A stretch of 64,000 nt of DNA from Stenotrophomonas maltophilia (GCF_001676385.1 NZ_LYVJ01000009.1:1-64000), one strand, 5' to 3'; shown: positions 1 through 8,967, counted from the first letter of the stretch. Translations and numbers: made by a program. Notes: generated by a model from the sequence alone, not told the origin.

Positions 1-76
<76 letters not shown>

Positions 77-230
77 AACTACATGATCCGAAGATCAAAA
101 TTTAAAGCTGCAGATGATTGATGCTGGCAACGTATCGCTTGCTTTGAAACAATTAATAGTTGCTTGATCAAACGTCTGCAAGATGGACAATCATCCTTCC
201 TGCAGGCGCCTTCACAAGATACCTGCGCAT

Positions 231-243
231 ACTTTCAAAGATC
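231..243 (-). promoter_or_regulatory. possible boxA-like rrn antitermination site
   Basis: The minus strand reads GATCTTTGAAAGT inside the rRNA leader. It resembles the boxA consensus TGCTCTTTAACA only partly (shared core TCTTT.A). Its place between promoter and 16S is right for the NusB/S10 antitermination element. The sequence match alone is weak. Confidence 0.3.
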
Positions 244-305
244 CGGGGAAGCGGCCTCAGCGCCATTCCCGTGTGCTGCGAAGTTTCCTTCGTAGCGAGC
301 CGCCC

Positions 306-333
306 ATTATGCCAGACTTTTTCAGTCCGTCAA
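306..333 (-). promoter_or_regulatory. rRNA operon promoter (sigma70)
   Basis: On the minus strand there is a -35 box TTGACG (328-333) and a -10 box CATAAT (306-311), separated by exactly 16 bp and followed by a G+C-rich discriminator (GGGCGGC), the usual design of stringently controlled rrn promoters. It would give a leader of about 220 nt before the mature 16S end. Nothing else in 77-605 looks like a gene, so this gap is best read as rrn promoter and leader plus the end of tyrS. Confidence 0.8.
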
Positions 334-537
334 CACCTTCGTTCGATCATCTCGTTCGGCGGTGATGGGCACCCTGTTGTCGCCGAAGCGCCTTGGAGGC
401 GACCCCTGCGACGGGGGAAGGAAAGTATGTGCCTGTTCGCCCCATTTGTGAAGGGGGTGTGGCAATTTTTTTCAGCGGATGTTGCATCCGTTCATGCGGA
501 AGCGCCTGGCGCTGAGCTTTTCGCGGAGAGCAGAAGC

Positions 538-561
538 AGCCGAGCGTGGGCCCGGCTCTAC
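538..561 (-). repeat. SMAG/REP palindrome
   Basis: A 24-bp imperfect palindrome, AGCCGAGCGTGGGCCCGGCT followed by CTAC. Read on the minus strand it starts with GTAG, the defining tetranucleotide of the S. maltophilia GTAG (SMAG) repeats. It sits between the rrn promoter and the tyrS terminator, both reading left. Confidence 0.7.
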
Positions 562-571
562 AGGCGCAGAA

Positions 572-599
572 GCAGGGGCCGGCTGGCGCCGGCCCCTGC
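572..599 (-). terminator. tyrS terminator hairpin
   Basis: A perfect 12-bp G+C-rich stem (572-583 with 588-599) with a 4-nt loop, beginning 7 nt after the tyrS stop. The downstream tract on the minus strand is only TTCTG, so release may be imperfect. Confidence 0.65.
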
Positions 600-605
600 T
601 TCCGC

Positions 606-1817
606 TCAGGCAGCGACCAGGTGCACGCGGGCGAAAGTACGCTTGCCGACCTGCAGCAGGCCTTCGAAGCCCGGCAGCAGCACCTGCTGGCCGTCTTCCA
701 CCACCTCACCGTCGACCTTGACCGCGCGTTCCTTCAGCTTGCGGTTGGCCTCGGAATTGCTAGGCGTCAGGCCGGCCGCGGTCAGCAACGCGGCGATACG
801 CAGGCCTTCTGCCGGAACCGCCACGTCCTGCAGTGGCAGCTGGGTGATATCGCCCTGCCCGGTCACTGCCGCCTCCCAGCCGGCAATCGCCTGCTCGGCT
901 GCGGCGGCGCCGTGGAAGCGGGTCGCCAGTTCGCGTGCCAGGCGCAGCTTGACCACGCGCGGGTTCAGGCCGCCATCGGCCACTTGCCCGCGCAGCGTCA
1001 CTGCTTCGGCCTGGCTGATGTCGAAGGACAGCAGCTCGATCCAGCGCCACATCAGGGTGTCATCCACCTTCATGGTCTTGGTGACGATGTCGATGGCCGG
1101 CTCACTGATACCAATGTAGTTGCCCAGCGACTTGGACATCTTGTTGACGCCGTCCAGGCCTTCCAGCAGCGGCATGGTCAGCACCACCTGCGGCTTCTGC
1201 CCATGGTGTTCCTGCAGGCCACGCCCCATCAGCAGGTTGAACTTCTGGTCGGTGCCGCCGAGCTCGACGTCGGCCTCCAGGGCCACCGAGTCGTAACCCT
1301 GCACCAGCGGGTACAGGAACTCATGGATGGCGATGGACTGCTGGGCGGCGTAGCGCTTGGCAAAGTCGTCGCGCTCGAGCATGCGCGCCACGGTGTGCTG
1401 GCCGGCCAGGCGGATCATGTCGGCAGCGCCCATCTTGCCGAACCACTCCGAATTGAAGCGGACTTCGGTACGGTTGCGGTCGAGAACCTTGAAGACCTGC
1501 TCTTCATAGGTGCGGGCGTTGGCCAGCACGTCCTCGCGACTGAGCGGTTTGCGGGTCAGGCTCTTGCCGGAAGGGTCGCCGATCATGCCGGTGAAGTCGC
1601 CGATCAGGAAAACGACCTGGTGGCCGAGGTCCTGGAACTGGCGCATCTTGTTCAGCAGCACCGTATGGCCCAGATGCAGGTCGGGCGCGGTGGGGTCGAA
1701 GCCGGCCTTGATCCGCAGCGGACGGCCTTCCTGCAGGCGCGCACGCAGATCCTCCCGCTTGAGGATCTCGTCGGCACCGCGGCCGATCAGGGCAAGGGCT
1801 TCTTCAATCGAGGACAC
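606..1817 (-). CDS. tyrS: Tyrosine--tRNA ligase
   Basis: Charges tRNA-Tyr with tyrosine in the cytoplasm (class I synthetase). The 403-residue product has the HIGH-type signature HLGH at residues 48-51, KMSKS at 226-230, and a C-terminal S4-like RNA-binding region from about residue 340. I chose the GTG start at 1817 because it gives the family's N-terminus (SSIEEAL...) and has a GGGAG ribosome-binding site 7 bp upstream; a longer ATG-initiated frame to 1991 would add 58 residues of non-conserved sequence. It is transcribed toward the rRNA operon and ends in a strong hairpin. Confidence 0.96.
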   Translation of the reverse strand: MSSIEEALALIGRGADEILKREDLRARLQEGRPLRIKAGFDPTAPDLHLGHTVLLNKMRQFQDLGHQVVFLIGDFTGMIGDPSGKSLTRKPLSREDVLANARTYEEQVFKVLDRNRTEVRFNSEWFGKMGAADMIRLAGQHTVARMLERDDFAKRYAAQQSIAIHEFLYPLVQGYDSVALEADVELGGTDQKFNLLMGRGLQEHHGQKPQVVLTMPLLEGLDGVNKMSKSLGNYIGISEPAIDIVTKTMKVDDTLMWRWIELLSFDISQAEAVTLRGQVADGGLNPRVVKLRLARELATRFHGAAAAEQAIAGWEAAVTGQGDITQLPLQDVAVPAEGLRIAALLTAAGLTPSNSEANRKLKERAVKVDGEVVEDGQQVLLPGFEGLLQVGKRTFARVHLVAA

Positions 1818-1874
1818 GTGACTACTCCCGGCAACGCCGATTCTTGTGTGGGGTGTTAAAGCCAAGTTAACCCG

Positions 1875-1895
1875 ATTGGCTTCACAAAAGCCAAT
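1875..1895. promoter_or_regulatory. stem-loop in the tyrS/M23 divergent region
   Basis: ATTGGCTT (1875-1882) pairs with AAGCCAAT (1888-1895) across a 5-nt loop, about 60 bp upstream of the tyrS GTG. It could be an operator or a leader hairpin for tyrS. No T-box features are seen. The function is unknown. Confidence 0.35.
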
Positions 1896-1907
1896 GGGCA
1901 CAAGGGT

Positions 1908-1936
1908 TTGACGCGGTTTTCTCAGGTGTCTATGGT
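1908..1936 (+). promoter_or_regulatory. sigma70 promoter of the M23 peptidase gene
   Basis: TTGACG (1908-1913) and TATGGT (1931-1936) are spaced by 17 bp, about 50 bp upstream of the ATG at 1986. This is a near-consensus -35 with a moderate -10. Confidence 0.6.
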
Positions 1937-1985
1937 AACCGGCGTTTAGGCCCGCGCTCCCGGGCCCGCCAGGAAATGACCGCCG

Positions 1986-3458
1986 ATGCACAACTCCGAA
2001 TCAGGGCGCGCCCGCAAGCAGCGCTTCCAGGAACGCCTCCACGTCCTGCACGACAACGCCCTGCATCGGAAGCTCAGGCAACATCTTCCCGCCGCCTTCA
2101 ATGAGCGCTGGACGCGCCGTCATTGGATGCACGCCAGCCTGTTTGTAACCATCGGCGCCCTGGTGGCGACGATCGTCCCCGGCTTCTCGCACACCATCGA
2201 CGCGCCCTTCGCCGACACCCATACCAGCCTGGCCCTGCCGCTGCCGCCGCTGAGCATGGCCCGCCAGCAACAGGTGCCCGGCGACAGCTGGCAGGTGCTG
2301 CGCGTGCAGCGCGGCCAGACGCTGAGCGACTTGTTCGACAAAGCCGGCATCCCGGCCAGCACCCTGCACCGGGTACTGGACCATCCCGGCGCGCGTGAGG
2401 CGCTGACCAAGTTGCGCCCGGGGGCCGAAATCGCCTTCGACATGCCGCTGTCCGGTGGGCTGCGCAGCATCCGCTTCGATCGCGACGCCGACAACCGCGT
2501 GGAACTGAGCCTGGCCGGCGACGACATCACGGAGAAGGTGACCCAACGCGAGACCTCCACCCGCACCGTGGTCACCAGCGGCGAGATCACCAGTTCGCTG
2601 TACGCCGCGGCCCGCCGGGCCGGGCTGTCGCCGTCGGCGATCGCGACGATGACCGACGAGATCTTCAAGTACGACATCGACTTCTCCAAGGACCTGCAGC
2701 CGGGCGACCGCTTCAGCGTAGTGATGGATGAAACCTGGCGCGAAGGCGAGAAGGTGGACACCAGCAAGATCCTGGCGGCGACCTTCACCACCGGCGGCAA
2801 GACCTATTCCGGCTTCCGTTTCGACCGCAACGGCAAGGCCGAGTACTACGACATCAATGGCCGCTCGCTGAAGAAGAGCTTCATCCGCATGCCGATCCCG
2901 TTCGCGCGGCTGAGCTCGACCTTCGGCGCGCGCAAGCATCCGGTGCTGGGCAAGATGCGCATGCACAAGGGCGTGGACTACGCCGCGCGCACCGGCACTC
3001 CGATCATGGCTGCCGGCGACGCCCGCGTGCAGTTCGCCGGCGTGCAGCGCGGCTACGGCAACGTGGTGATCCTCGACCATGGCCGCGGCCACACCACCCT
3101 GTACGGCCACATGTCGCGCTTCGCGAACATCCGGACGGGCCAGCGCGTGGCCCAGGGCACGGTGATCGGCTACGTCGGCTCGACCGGCCTGGCCACCGGC
3201 CCGCACCTGCACTATGAATTCCGCGTCAACGGCGAGCACCGCAATCCGCTGACCGTGACCATGCCGCCGCCGGAACCGCTGAAGGGCGCCGAACTGGTCG
3301 CCTTCCGCGCGCAGACCGCACCGGCAATGGCCCGGATCCAGGGCATGGAGAAGTTGATCTACGCTGATGCCAGCCCGGCGCCCACCAGCCGCGACGAGGC
3401 GGCCACCGAAGTGGCCAGCGCCAAGGACAAGAGCAGCACCGGCCGCAAGCGCGGCTGA
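1986..3458 (+). CDS. M23 family metalloendopeptidase (MepM/YebA-like)
   Basis: A predicted inner-membrane-anchored murein endopeptidase acting on peptide cross-links in the periplasm. The 490-residue protein has a short cytoplasmic N-terminus, one membrane segment near residues 48-67, an OapA/LysM-like region ([16 protein letters not shown], about 107-123), and a C-terminal lasso/LytM peptidase domain with the zinc ligands in HKGVDYAA and the HLHYEF motif. The ATG at 1986 follows an AGGAAA site. Its neighbours anmK and ampG also act in wall turnover. The final ~50 residues are an Ala/Ser/Lys-rich tail. The family is certain; which murein bond it cuts is inferred from MepM. Confidence 0.92.
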   Translation: MHNSESGRARKQRFQERLHVLHDNALHRKLRQHLPAAFNERWTRRHWMHASLFVTIGALVATIVPGFSHTIDAPFADTHTSLALPLPPLSMARQQQVPGDSWQVLRVQRGQTLSDLFDKAGIPASTLHRVLDHPGAREALTKLRPGAEIAFDMPLSGGLRSIRFDRDADNRVELSLAGDDITEKVTQRETSTRTVVTSGEITSSLYAAARRAGLSPSAIATMTDEIFKYDIDFSKDLQPGDRFSVVMDETWREGEKVDTSKILAATFTTGGKTYSGFRFDRNGKAEYYDINGRSLKKSFIRMPIPFARLSSTFGARKHPVLGKMRMHKGVDYAARTGTPIMAAGDARVQFAGVQRGYGNVVILDHGRGHTTLYGHMSRFANIRTGQRVAQGTVIGYVGSTGLATGPHLHYEFRVNGEHRNPLTVTMPPPEPLKGAELVAFRAQTAPAMARIQGMEKLIYADASPAPTSRDEAATEVASAKDKSSTGRKRG

Positions 3459-3478
3459 GCCCCTGCGTTGACGAAGAA

Positions 3479-3514
3479 GGACGCGGCAGCCCAAGCTTGC
3501 CGCGTCCTTTTTTT
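3479..3514 (+). terminator. Rho-independent terminator after the M23 gene
   Basis: A perfect 10-bp stem GGACGCGGCA/TGCCGCGTCC (3479-3488 with 3498-3507), loop of 9 nt, followed by seven T (3508-3514). It ends immediately before the first ATG of anmK at 3515. Confidence 0.93.
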
Positions 3515-3523
3515 ATGCCTGCC

Positions 3524-4651
3524 ATGAACACGACCGCCGACGCTGACGCCCCCCTGTACCTTGGCCTGATGTCGGGCACCAGCGCCGACGGCATCGATGC
3601 GGCGCTGGTGCAGCTGCCGGAGGACGGTGGCTGCCGCTTCGTGCATGGGCTGACCGCCCGCTGGGAGCCGATGCTGCGTGCGCGGCTGGTGGCGCTGGGC
3701 GAAGGCGGTCCGCTGGATTCGCTGGAGGAACTGGGCGAACTGGATGCGCGGATTGCGATCAGCTTCGCCGAGGCCGCCAATCAACTGATGGCCGAGGCCG
3801 GCGTGGACCCCGGCCAGGTCCGCGCGATCGGCTCGCACGGGCAGACCGTGCGCCACCGCCCGCTGGCCGACCCCGCCTTCACCGTGCAGCTGGGCGACGG
3901 CAACCGCATCGCCGAACTGACCGGAATCACCACGGTGTCCGACTTCCGCCGCCGCGACGTAGCGGCCGGGGGCCATGGCGCGCCGCTGATGCCGGCCTTC
4001 CACCGGGCCATGCTGGGCGCGGCCGACGAGGACCGTGCGGTGCTCAACCTGGGGGGCATCGCCAACCTGACCCTGATCCCGCGCGTGGGCGCGGTACGCG
4101 GCTTCGACACCGGCCCGGCCAATGCGCTGATGGATGCCTGGTGCCAACGCCATACCGGTCGCACCTTCGATGCCGATGGCGCATACGCGGCCAGTGGCGC
4201 GGTGGATGACAGCCTGCTGGCGGGTTGGCGCTCGGATCCGTGGTTCGCGCTGCCGCCGCCGAAGAGCACTGGCCGCGAGCAGTTCCATCTGGCCTGGGCC
4301 GAGGCGCACATGGGCGAAGGCCAGTACGCCGCTGCCGATGTGCAGGCGACCCTGCTGGAACTGACCGTAGCGACGGTGGCCGACGCACTGCTGGCGCAGC
4401 AGCCGCAGACCCGTCGCCTGCTGGTCTGTGGGGGTGGCGTACGCAACCGCCAGCTGATGAAGCGGCTGGCGGCGTGGCTGCCGCAGGTGCACGTCGAGTC
4501 CAGCGCGGTGCACGGGCTGGACCCGGAGTACGTGGAGGCAATGGGCTTTGCCTGGCTGGCGCAGCGGACGATGGACGGCCTGGCCGGCAACCTGCCGAGC
4601 GTGACCGGGGCCAGGGGCCCGCGGATCCTGGGAGCCATCCATCTGGCGTGA
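3524..4651 (+). CDS. anmK: Anhydro-N-acetylmuramic acid kinase
   Basis: Hydrolyses and phosphorylates 1,6-anhydro-MurNAc to MurNAc-6-phosphate, recycling the sugar of imported muropeptides. The 375-residue product carries the family N-terminus ([13 protein letters not shown], about residues 13-25), the GSHGQTVRH motif, [21 protein letters not shown] and [11 protein letters not shown] near the C-terminus, so it looks complete. ATG at 3524 was preferred to ATG at 3515; both lack a clear Shine-Dalgarno because the upstream terminator occupies that space, so the start is uncertain by three codons. It sits close to ampG and an M23 endopeptidase. Confidence 0.95.
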   Translation: MNTTADADAPLYLGLMSGTSADGIDAALVQLPEDGGCRFVHGLTARWEPMLRARLVALGEGGPLDSLEELGELDARIAISFAEAANQLMAEAGVDPGQVRAIGSHGQTVRHRPLADPAFTVQLGDGNRIAELTGITTVSDFRRRDVAAGGHGAPLMPAFHRAMLGAADEDRAVLNLGGIANLTLIPRVGAVRGFDTGPANALMDAWCQRHTGRTFDADGAYAASGAVDDSLLAGWRSDPWFALPPPKSTGREQFHLAWAEAHMGEGQYAAADVQATLLELTVATVADALLAQQPQTRRLLVCGGGVRNRQLMKRLAAWLPQVHVESSAVHGLDPEYVEAMGFAWLAQRTMDGLAGNLPSVTGARGPRILGAIHLA

Positions 4652-4687
4652 GGTGGGCCATCCGCGCATGGCGTGAATCTACCGGGC

Positions 4688-4711
4688 AGCCGAGCGTAGG
4701 CTCGGCTCTAC
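4688..4711 (-). repeat. SMAG/REP palindrome
   Basis: AGCCGAGCGTAGGCTCGGCT followed by CTAC, reading GTAG-first on the minus strand. It lies between the convergent anmK and the small gene ending at 4730. A second, degenerate relative (CATCCGCGCATGGCGTG..CTAC) precedes it at about 4661-4683. Confidence 0.75.
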
Positions 4712-4729
4712 AGCATGGCGGCGCGGCCG

Positions 4730-4960
4730 CTAATCGAAGCCCTGCCCCGCAGGCAGGGCCTGCAGGGCAGCGATGGCGTCGGAGAGCGCATCCACTTCGG
4801 GATCACCGAAGCCGGAGCGGACCTCCAGTTCGCTGCTGAACAGGCCCTGCTCCAGCAAGGCTGCGCAGGTCTGTTCATGGGTCCAGCCGCGGGCGACCGC
4901 GACTCGCCGGATGCGTTCCAGCAACAGCGGGTCCAGATCCCGCAGCACAACGTCGGCCAT
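4730..4960 (-). CDS. Small hypothetical protein, possible ribbon-helix-helix type
   Basis: A 76-residue protein starting MADVVLRDLDPLLLERIRRV. The opening (short beta-like strand, then LDPLLLERIRRVAVARGWTHEQTCAALLEQGLF) has the look of a ribbon-helix-helix DNA-binding antitoxin (FitA/CopG-like), though no toxin gene is adjacent. The acidic C-terminal half is unrecognised. The ATG at 4960 has a GGGGAAG site 5 nt upstream; a longer frame to 5038 adds unlikely sequence. The DNA-binding role is an inference from fold-like spacing only. Confidence 0.7.
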   Translation of the reverse strand: MADVVLRDLDPLLLERIRRVAVARGWTHEQTCAALLEQGLFSSELEVRSGFGDPEVDALSDAIAALQALPAGQGFD

Positions 4961-5038
4961 GCTCACTTCCCCGTTCGCAAGGCACCGTCCCCTCGGCGCG
5001 TCGGGGGCGATGATCCCGCAGTCCGGGCGGGCAGGCAA

Positions 5039-6343
5039 TCAGGGCACCGGTGGCGCCCCGCGGTCGACGATCCGCGGCCACAGCCAGGCCAGCAGCAGCA
5101 GCGTCGGCACCACGGTGACGGCGCTGAGGATGAAGAACGTGCTGTAGGAGGTCGCTTCGACGATGTAACCGGAAACGCCGCCGATGAATTTGCCCGGCAG
5201 GTTGGCCAGCGACACCAGCAGCGCGTACTGCGTCGCGGTGAAGTTGCGATCAGTCAGCGACGACATGAAGGCGACCAGCACGGTGCCGGCAAAGCCCTGG
5301 AACAGGTTGTCGGCACTGAGCGCGGCATAGAACGCCCACAGCTTGCCCGGATTGTGCGCCATCAGCAGGAAGGCCAGGTTGGACAGGGCCACGCCCAGCG
5401 CCGCCACCAGCAGCATGCGGCGGAAGCCGAACGCGGCTACCGCGACGCCCCCCACGAAAGCGCCCCCGATCCCCATCCACACGCCGAACAGCTTGGAGAC
5501 CGTAGCGATGTCCGCCTTGTCGAATCCCGAGTCGAGATAGAACGGCCCGGCCATCACCCCGATCACCTGGTCGGGGAACTTGAACAGGCCGACGAAGGCC
5601 AGCAGCACCAGTGCCAGCGCGACGCCGTTGCGGCTGAAGAAGCTTGAGATGGGCTGGACGAAGGCTTCGGCAACATCGATGCGCCGCTGCACGGCGGTGG
5701 CGGGACGCTCCGGTTCGGCGCACAGCAGGGTGGTGATGATCGGCAGCAGCATCAGCGCCGCCATCGCCAGGTACGCAATGATCCAGCCTTCGAACTGGGC
5801 CAGGTACAGCGCGCCGGCACCGGCCAGGATCAGGCCGATCCGGTACCCCAGCGTATAGGTGGCCGCCAACGCGGCCTGGGCCGCCTGTGGCGCGATCTCG
5901 ATACGGTAGGCATCGACAGCCGAGTCCTGGGTGGCGCCCGCGAACGAGGCCACCAGCACCCACATCACCAACGGCCAGACGCCCTGCTCGGGCCGGACGA
6001 AGGCCAGCGCGACCAGACCGACCAGCACCATCGCCTGCGATACCAGCAGCCACGAGCGGCGGCGGCCGAACCGGCCCAGCAGCGGAAAGGCATACCGGTC
6101 CAGCAGCGGGGCCCACAGGAACTTGAGCAGGTAGAAGAAGCTGGCCAGGCTGATCAGGCCAATGCTGCCCAGGTCCAGGCCGACGTCGCGCAGGCGCGTG
6201 GACAGGGTCTGCGAGGCAATCAGCAGGAACGGCAGCCCGCTGCCAAAGCCGAGCATGGCCATGGTCAGCGCCGACGGTGTCCCGAAGGCACGCTTGATGC
6301 CTGCCCAGCCCTTGTAGCTGAGCGGCTTGGCCGGCTCGGTCAC
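5039..6343 (-). CDS. ampG: Muropeptide permease AmpG (MFS)
   Basis: An inner-membrane major facilitator that imports GlcNAc-anhydroMurNAc peptides for recycling, and through them signals beta-lactamase induction. The 434-residue, 12-segment protein has family hallmarks such as GFGSGLPFLLIASQTLSTRL, FYLLKFLWAPLLDRY, GRRRSWLLVSQ, and ATQDSAVDAYRIE. It is shorter than E. coli AmpG (about 490), lacking extra C-terminal helices. It starts with GTG at 6343, overlapping the exonuclease gene's stop by 4 bases (GTGA), so translation is coupled. An ampN-ampG operon is reported as needed for L1/L2 induction in S. maltophilia; this pair is plausibly that operon. Confidence 0.9.
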   Translation of the reverse strand: MTEPAKPLSYKGWAGIKRAFGTPSALTMAMLGFGSGLPFLLIASQTLSTRLRDVGLDLGSIGLISLASFFYLLKFLWAPLLDRYAFPLLGRFGRRRSWLLVSQAMVLVGLVALAFVRPEQGVWPLVMWVLVASFAGATQDSAVDAYRIEIAPQAAQAALAATYTLGYRIGLILAGAGALYLAQFEGWIIAYLAMAALMLLPIITTLLCAEPERPATAVQRRIDVAEAFVQPISSFFSRNGVALALVLLAFVGLFKFPDQVIGVMAGPFYLDSGFDKADIATVSKLFGVWMGIGGAFVGGVAVAAFGFRRMLLVAALGVALSNLAFLLMAHNPGKLWAFYAALSADNLFQGFAGTVLVAFMSSLTDRNFTATQYALLVSLANLPGKFIGGVSGYIVEATSYSTFFILSAVTVVPTLLLLAWLWPRIVDRGAPPVP

Positions 6344-7140
6344 AGGTCGTAGTCCACGGTGAACGGGGCGTGGTCGGAGAAGCGCTCGTCGCGGTAGATC
6401 GAGCAGCTACGCAGTTTGTCACGCAGGCCCGGGGTGATGAACTGGTAGTCGATGCGCCAACCGACGTTGTTGGCACGGGCGGCGCCGCGGTTGCTCCACC
6501 AGGTGTAGTCCTCGCCGGCAGGATTGAGCAGGCGGTAGGCATCGGCCCAGCCACGGCCGGCGGCGACATCGGTGGCCTGGCCGTGGTCGGCGCACAGGGC
6601 GTTGAGCCAGTCGCGCTCCTCCGGCAGGCAGCCGGAGTTCTTCTGGTTGGACTTCCAGTTCTTGATGTCCAGCGCCGAGCGCACGATGTTCCAGTCGCCA
6701 CAGAGCACGTAGTCGCGGCCGCTGCGCGCCCACTCCTCGAGGATCGGGCGCAGCCATTCCATCACTTCGAACTTGAAACCCTGGCGCAGGTCGCCCGAGC
6801 TGCCGGACGGGATATAGAAGGAGACCACGCTGAGGTTGCCGTAGCGCGCCTCGATGTAGCGACCTTCATCGTCGAACGGCGCCCAGCCCAGCGAGGTGAT
6901 GACCTGGTCCGGCTCACGCTTGCTGTAGATCGCCACGCCGCTGTAGCCCTTCTTGGTGATGGCATCGCGATAGAAGCAGTGATGGCCGTCCGGACGGAAC
7001 ATCGGATCGGTCAGCTGGTCTTCCTGGGCCTTGGTTTCCTGGAGGCACAGGACGTCGGCGTCCTGGGCACGGAACCAGTCGAGGAAGCCCTTGGTCGCGG
7101 CGGAACGGATGCCATTGGCGTTGAAACTGATGATGCGCAT
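6340..7140 (-). CDS. xthA: Exodeoxyribonuclease III family (XthA-like)
   Basis: A predicted AP endonuclease / 3'-5' exonuclease in base excision repair. The 266-residue protein shows the EEP-superfamily residues in order: FNANGIR, LQETKAQ, YSGVAIYSK, GDWNIV, RIDYQFIT and the terminal SDHAPFTVDY. ATG at 7140 begins the conserved MRIISFNANG. A 30-nt upstream extension is possible but not conserved. Its last codons overlap ampG by 4 bases, an unexpected functional partner. Confidence 0.93.
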   Translation of the reverse strand: MRIISFNANGIRSAATKGFLDWFRAQDADVLCLQETKAQEDQLTDPMFRPDGHHCFYRDAITKKGYSGVAIYSKREPDQVITSLGWAPFDDEGRYIEARYGNLSVVSFYIPSGSSGDLRQGFKFEVMEWLRPILEEWARSGRDYVLCGDWNIVRSALDIKNWKSNQKNSGCLPEERDWLNALCADHGQATDVAAGRGWADAYRLLNPAGEDYTWWSNRGAARANNVGWRIDYQFITPGLRDKLRSCSIYRDERFSDHAPFTVDYDL

Positions 7141-7302
7141 GCGGGGGACCTGCGGCGGGAAACCGGGCAAGCATACCGGTTGCCTGCGGGGCTGCGCAGT
7201 CGGCCAGGCAGGGCCCGGACGGCTACCGGGAGGGACTCGACGAGCGCGAAAGGCCCAGCTGGATTAGGATTTGCGTTCCAAATGAAGATGAATCGAGTTT
7301 TG

Positions 7303-7962
7303 ATGAGCGACCACCGTCACCGTTTCCTGCAGCTGGCCCTGACCGCCGACGCCCTGCGCTTCGGCCAGTTCACCCTGAAGTCCGGCCGGCTGAGCCCCTA
7401 TTTCTTCAATGCCGGTCGCTTCGATTCCGGTTCGCTGCTGTCCCAGCTCGGCGCCTGCTACGCCGACGCCGTGGACGCCTCCGGCATCAAGTATGACGTG
7501 GTGTTCGGCCCGGCCTACAAGGGCATTCCGCTGGCGACCGCGATGGCCTGCGAGCTGGCCCAGCGTGGCCGTGACCTGCCGCTGTCGTTCAACCGCAAGG
7601 AAGCCAAGGACCATGGCGAAGGCGGCCGGCTGATCGGCGCCGATATGAATGGCAAGCGCGTGCTGATCGTCGATGACGTGATCACTGCCGGAACCGCGAT
7701 CCGCGAAGCGCTGGGCATCATCCGCGGCGCCGGTGGCACCCCGGCCGGCATCGTGGTGGCACTGGACCGCCAGGAGATCGCCTCGGAAACCGACCGGCGC
7801 TCGGCTGCGCAATCGGTCGCCGAAGAGGCCGGCATTCCGGTGATCGCCGTGGCCTCGCTCGCCGACCTGCTTGATTTCGCCTCCGGCAACCCGGAACTTG
7901 TGGGTTACCGGCAGCCGCTGGAAGCCTACCGGGCCCAGTACGGCGTCCGTTCGATCCGCTGA
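7303..7962 (+). CDS. pyrE: Orotate phosphoribosyltransferase
   Basis: Converts orotate and PRPP to OMP in de novo pyrimidine synthesis. The 219-residue protein has FTLKSGRLSPYFFNAGRF at the N-terminus, FGPAYKGIPLA, the mobile-loop FNRKEAKDHGEGG, and the PRPP motif VLIVDDVITAGTA. In-frame ATGs at 7282 and 7288 exist; 7303 gives the usual family length. It is divergent from xthA-ampG. Confidence 0.96.
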   Translation: MSDHRHRFLQLALTADALRFGQFTLKSGRLSPYFFNAGRFDSGSLLSQLGACYADAVDASGIKYDVVFGPAYKGIPLATAMACELAQRGRDLPLSFNRKEAKDHGEGGRLIGADMNGKRVLIVDDVITAGTAIREALGIIRGAGGTPAGIVVALDRQEIASETDRRSAAQSVAEEAGIPVIAVASLADLLDFASGNPELVGYRQPLEAYRAQYGVRSIR

Positions 7963-7980
7963 CCGACCAGGGGAAAGGTC

Positions 7981-8646
7981 ATGTCCCGAGTTCCTGCCGT
8001 CCTCTTTGCCGGCCTGCTGCTGGCCGCGCCTTCCGCCGCGCCCGCCCAGTCGCGGGCCTCCGGGAAAGTGGAAAAGAAGTTGTACTGTTGGAACGAGGGC
8101 AAGGAGCGGATCTGCAGTGATTCGCTGCCGGCCGAGGCGGTCAACCGTGCCCGCGAGGAATTCAACGCAAAGAGCGGCCTGCGCAATGCGCAGGTGCAGC
8201 GCGCGCTGACCGACGAAGAACGCGCCGCCGCCAGCACGGAAGCAGCACAGCAGCAGCTGGACCTGATGGCCGAGCAGACCCGGCAGCGCACCGAGCAGGC
8301 GATGCTCGCCACCTATGGCAGCGAGGACGACCTGCGCCGGGTGTTTGCCGAACGCCAGGAAGTGCTGGACAACAGCCTGAAGACCGCCGAGTACAACGTG
8401 GCCAGCCTGCGCGGATCGTTGGTGACACTGCTGGCGGCGGCAGGCGACCGCGAACTGGCTGGCGGCAAGGTCGCCGACAAGCAGACCGAAGCGATTCGCC
8501 AGCGGCACCTGCAACTGCAGTCGCAGCAGCGCCTGCAGGCCAGTTTCCAGCAACAACAGCTGGCCTTGACGACCGAGATCGAGAACACCCTGCAGCGCTA
8601 TCGCGAACTGAAGGGACTGGCGCCCGCGCCGGGCCGGACGGACTGA
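7981..8646 (+). CDS. Secreted coiled-coil protein of unknown function
   Basis: A 221-residue protein with a Sec signal peptide (LFAGLLLAAPSAAPAQS, cleavage near residue 23). After it comes a short region with two cysteines (LYCWNEGKERICSDSLP) resembling the DUF4124 start, then about 150 residues rich in Q, E and A with heptad periodicity, likely a long periplasmic helix. It lies 18 nt after pyrE with a GGGGAAAGG site, so it is probably cotranscribed. No enzymatic motif is visible. Confidence 0.85.
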   Translation: MSRVPAVLFAGLLLAAPSAAPAQSRASGKVEKKLYCWNEGKERICSDSLPAEAVNRAREEFNAKSGLRNAQVQRALTDEERAAASTEAAQQQLDLMAEQTRQRTEQAMLATYGSEDDLRRVFAERQEVLDNSLKTAEYNVASLRGSLVTLLAAAGDRELAGGKVADKQTEAIRQRHLQLQSQQRLQASFQQQQLALTTEIENTLQRYRELKGLAPAPGRTD

Positions 8647-8760
8647 ACACTGCTTCCCCGGTGGCGGTGTGATTCCGGTAGCGCCTGAAACCCGCGGAGC
8701 CACAGGGAGCCCCAGGCAGGTGCCACCGGGCAGGGTCCGGCCTGCACAGGCCGCGTGGAA

Positions 8761-8778
8761 TTTACGCACTCTTTACGC
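8761..8778 (+). promoter_or_regulatory. KdpE-like operator
   Basis: A direct repeat TTTACGC-ACTC-TTTACGC, 11 bp centre to centre. It matches the layout of the E. coli KdpE site (TTTATAC-TTTT-TTTACAC, from memory). It lies about 90 bp upstream of a KdpF-like ORF and 255 bp upstream of kdpD. Confidence 0.6.
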
Positions 8779-8799
8779 GCCGGCCCGGGCCGGCGCGTA
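8774..8799. repeat. 26-bp perfect palindrome at the kdp promoter
   Basis: TACGCGCCGGCCC followed by its exact reverse complement, centred at 8786/8787. It overlaps the second KdpE half-site. Further pairing ACGCAC (8763-8768) with GTGCGT (8800-8805) is possible. Could be a repressor site or an early hairpin in the transcript. Confidence 0.7.
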
Positions 8800-8868
8800 G
8801 TGCGTTTATGGGAAGCAGGACGACAATGACGGCCTGAGGTGGAGGGGTTCCACCAGGACACCGCTGCG

Positions 8869-8967
8869 ATGTCCCCTTGGCTGTCGTTGTTGTGTGGCGT
8901 GGTGGCGCTGGTCGCTGCCGCCTGCCTTCTCCATGTCATGCTGCTGCCCGCTGCGGGCAGGCAGTGA
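8869..8967 (+). CDS. kdpF: KdpF-like small membrane peptide
   Basis: A 32-codon ORF encoding one hydrophobic segment (MSPWLSLLCGVVALVAAACL and on) with a short polar end. In size, start (MS.W...L) and position just after a KdpE-like operator it resembles KdpF, the ~29-residue stabiliser of the KdpFABC potassium ATPase. The expected kdpA does not follow; kdpD starts 65 nt later. It could be a remnant left by loss of kdpABC, or chance hydrophobic sequence. Confidence 0.45.
   Translation: MSPWLSLLCGVVALVAAACLLHVMLLPAAGRQ

Noticed and set aside
160..1119. 319-codon plus frame over the rrn leader and tyrS end
   Set aside because: It crosses the rrn promoter and terminator and is antisense to tyrS.
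2001..3494. 497-codon open frame antisense to the M23 gene
   Set aside because: The sense frame has zinc ligands, a membrane helix and a promoter; the antisense one has none.
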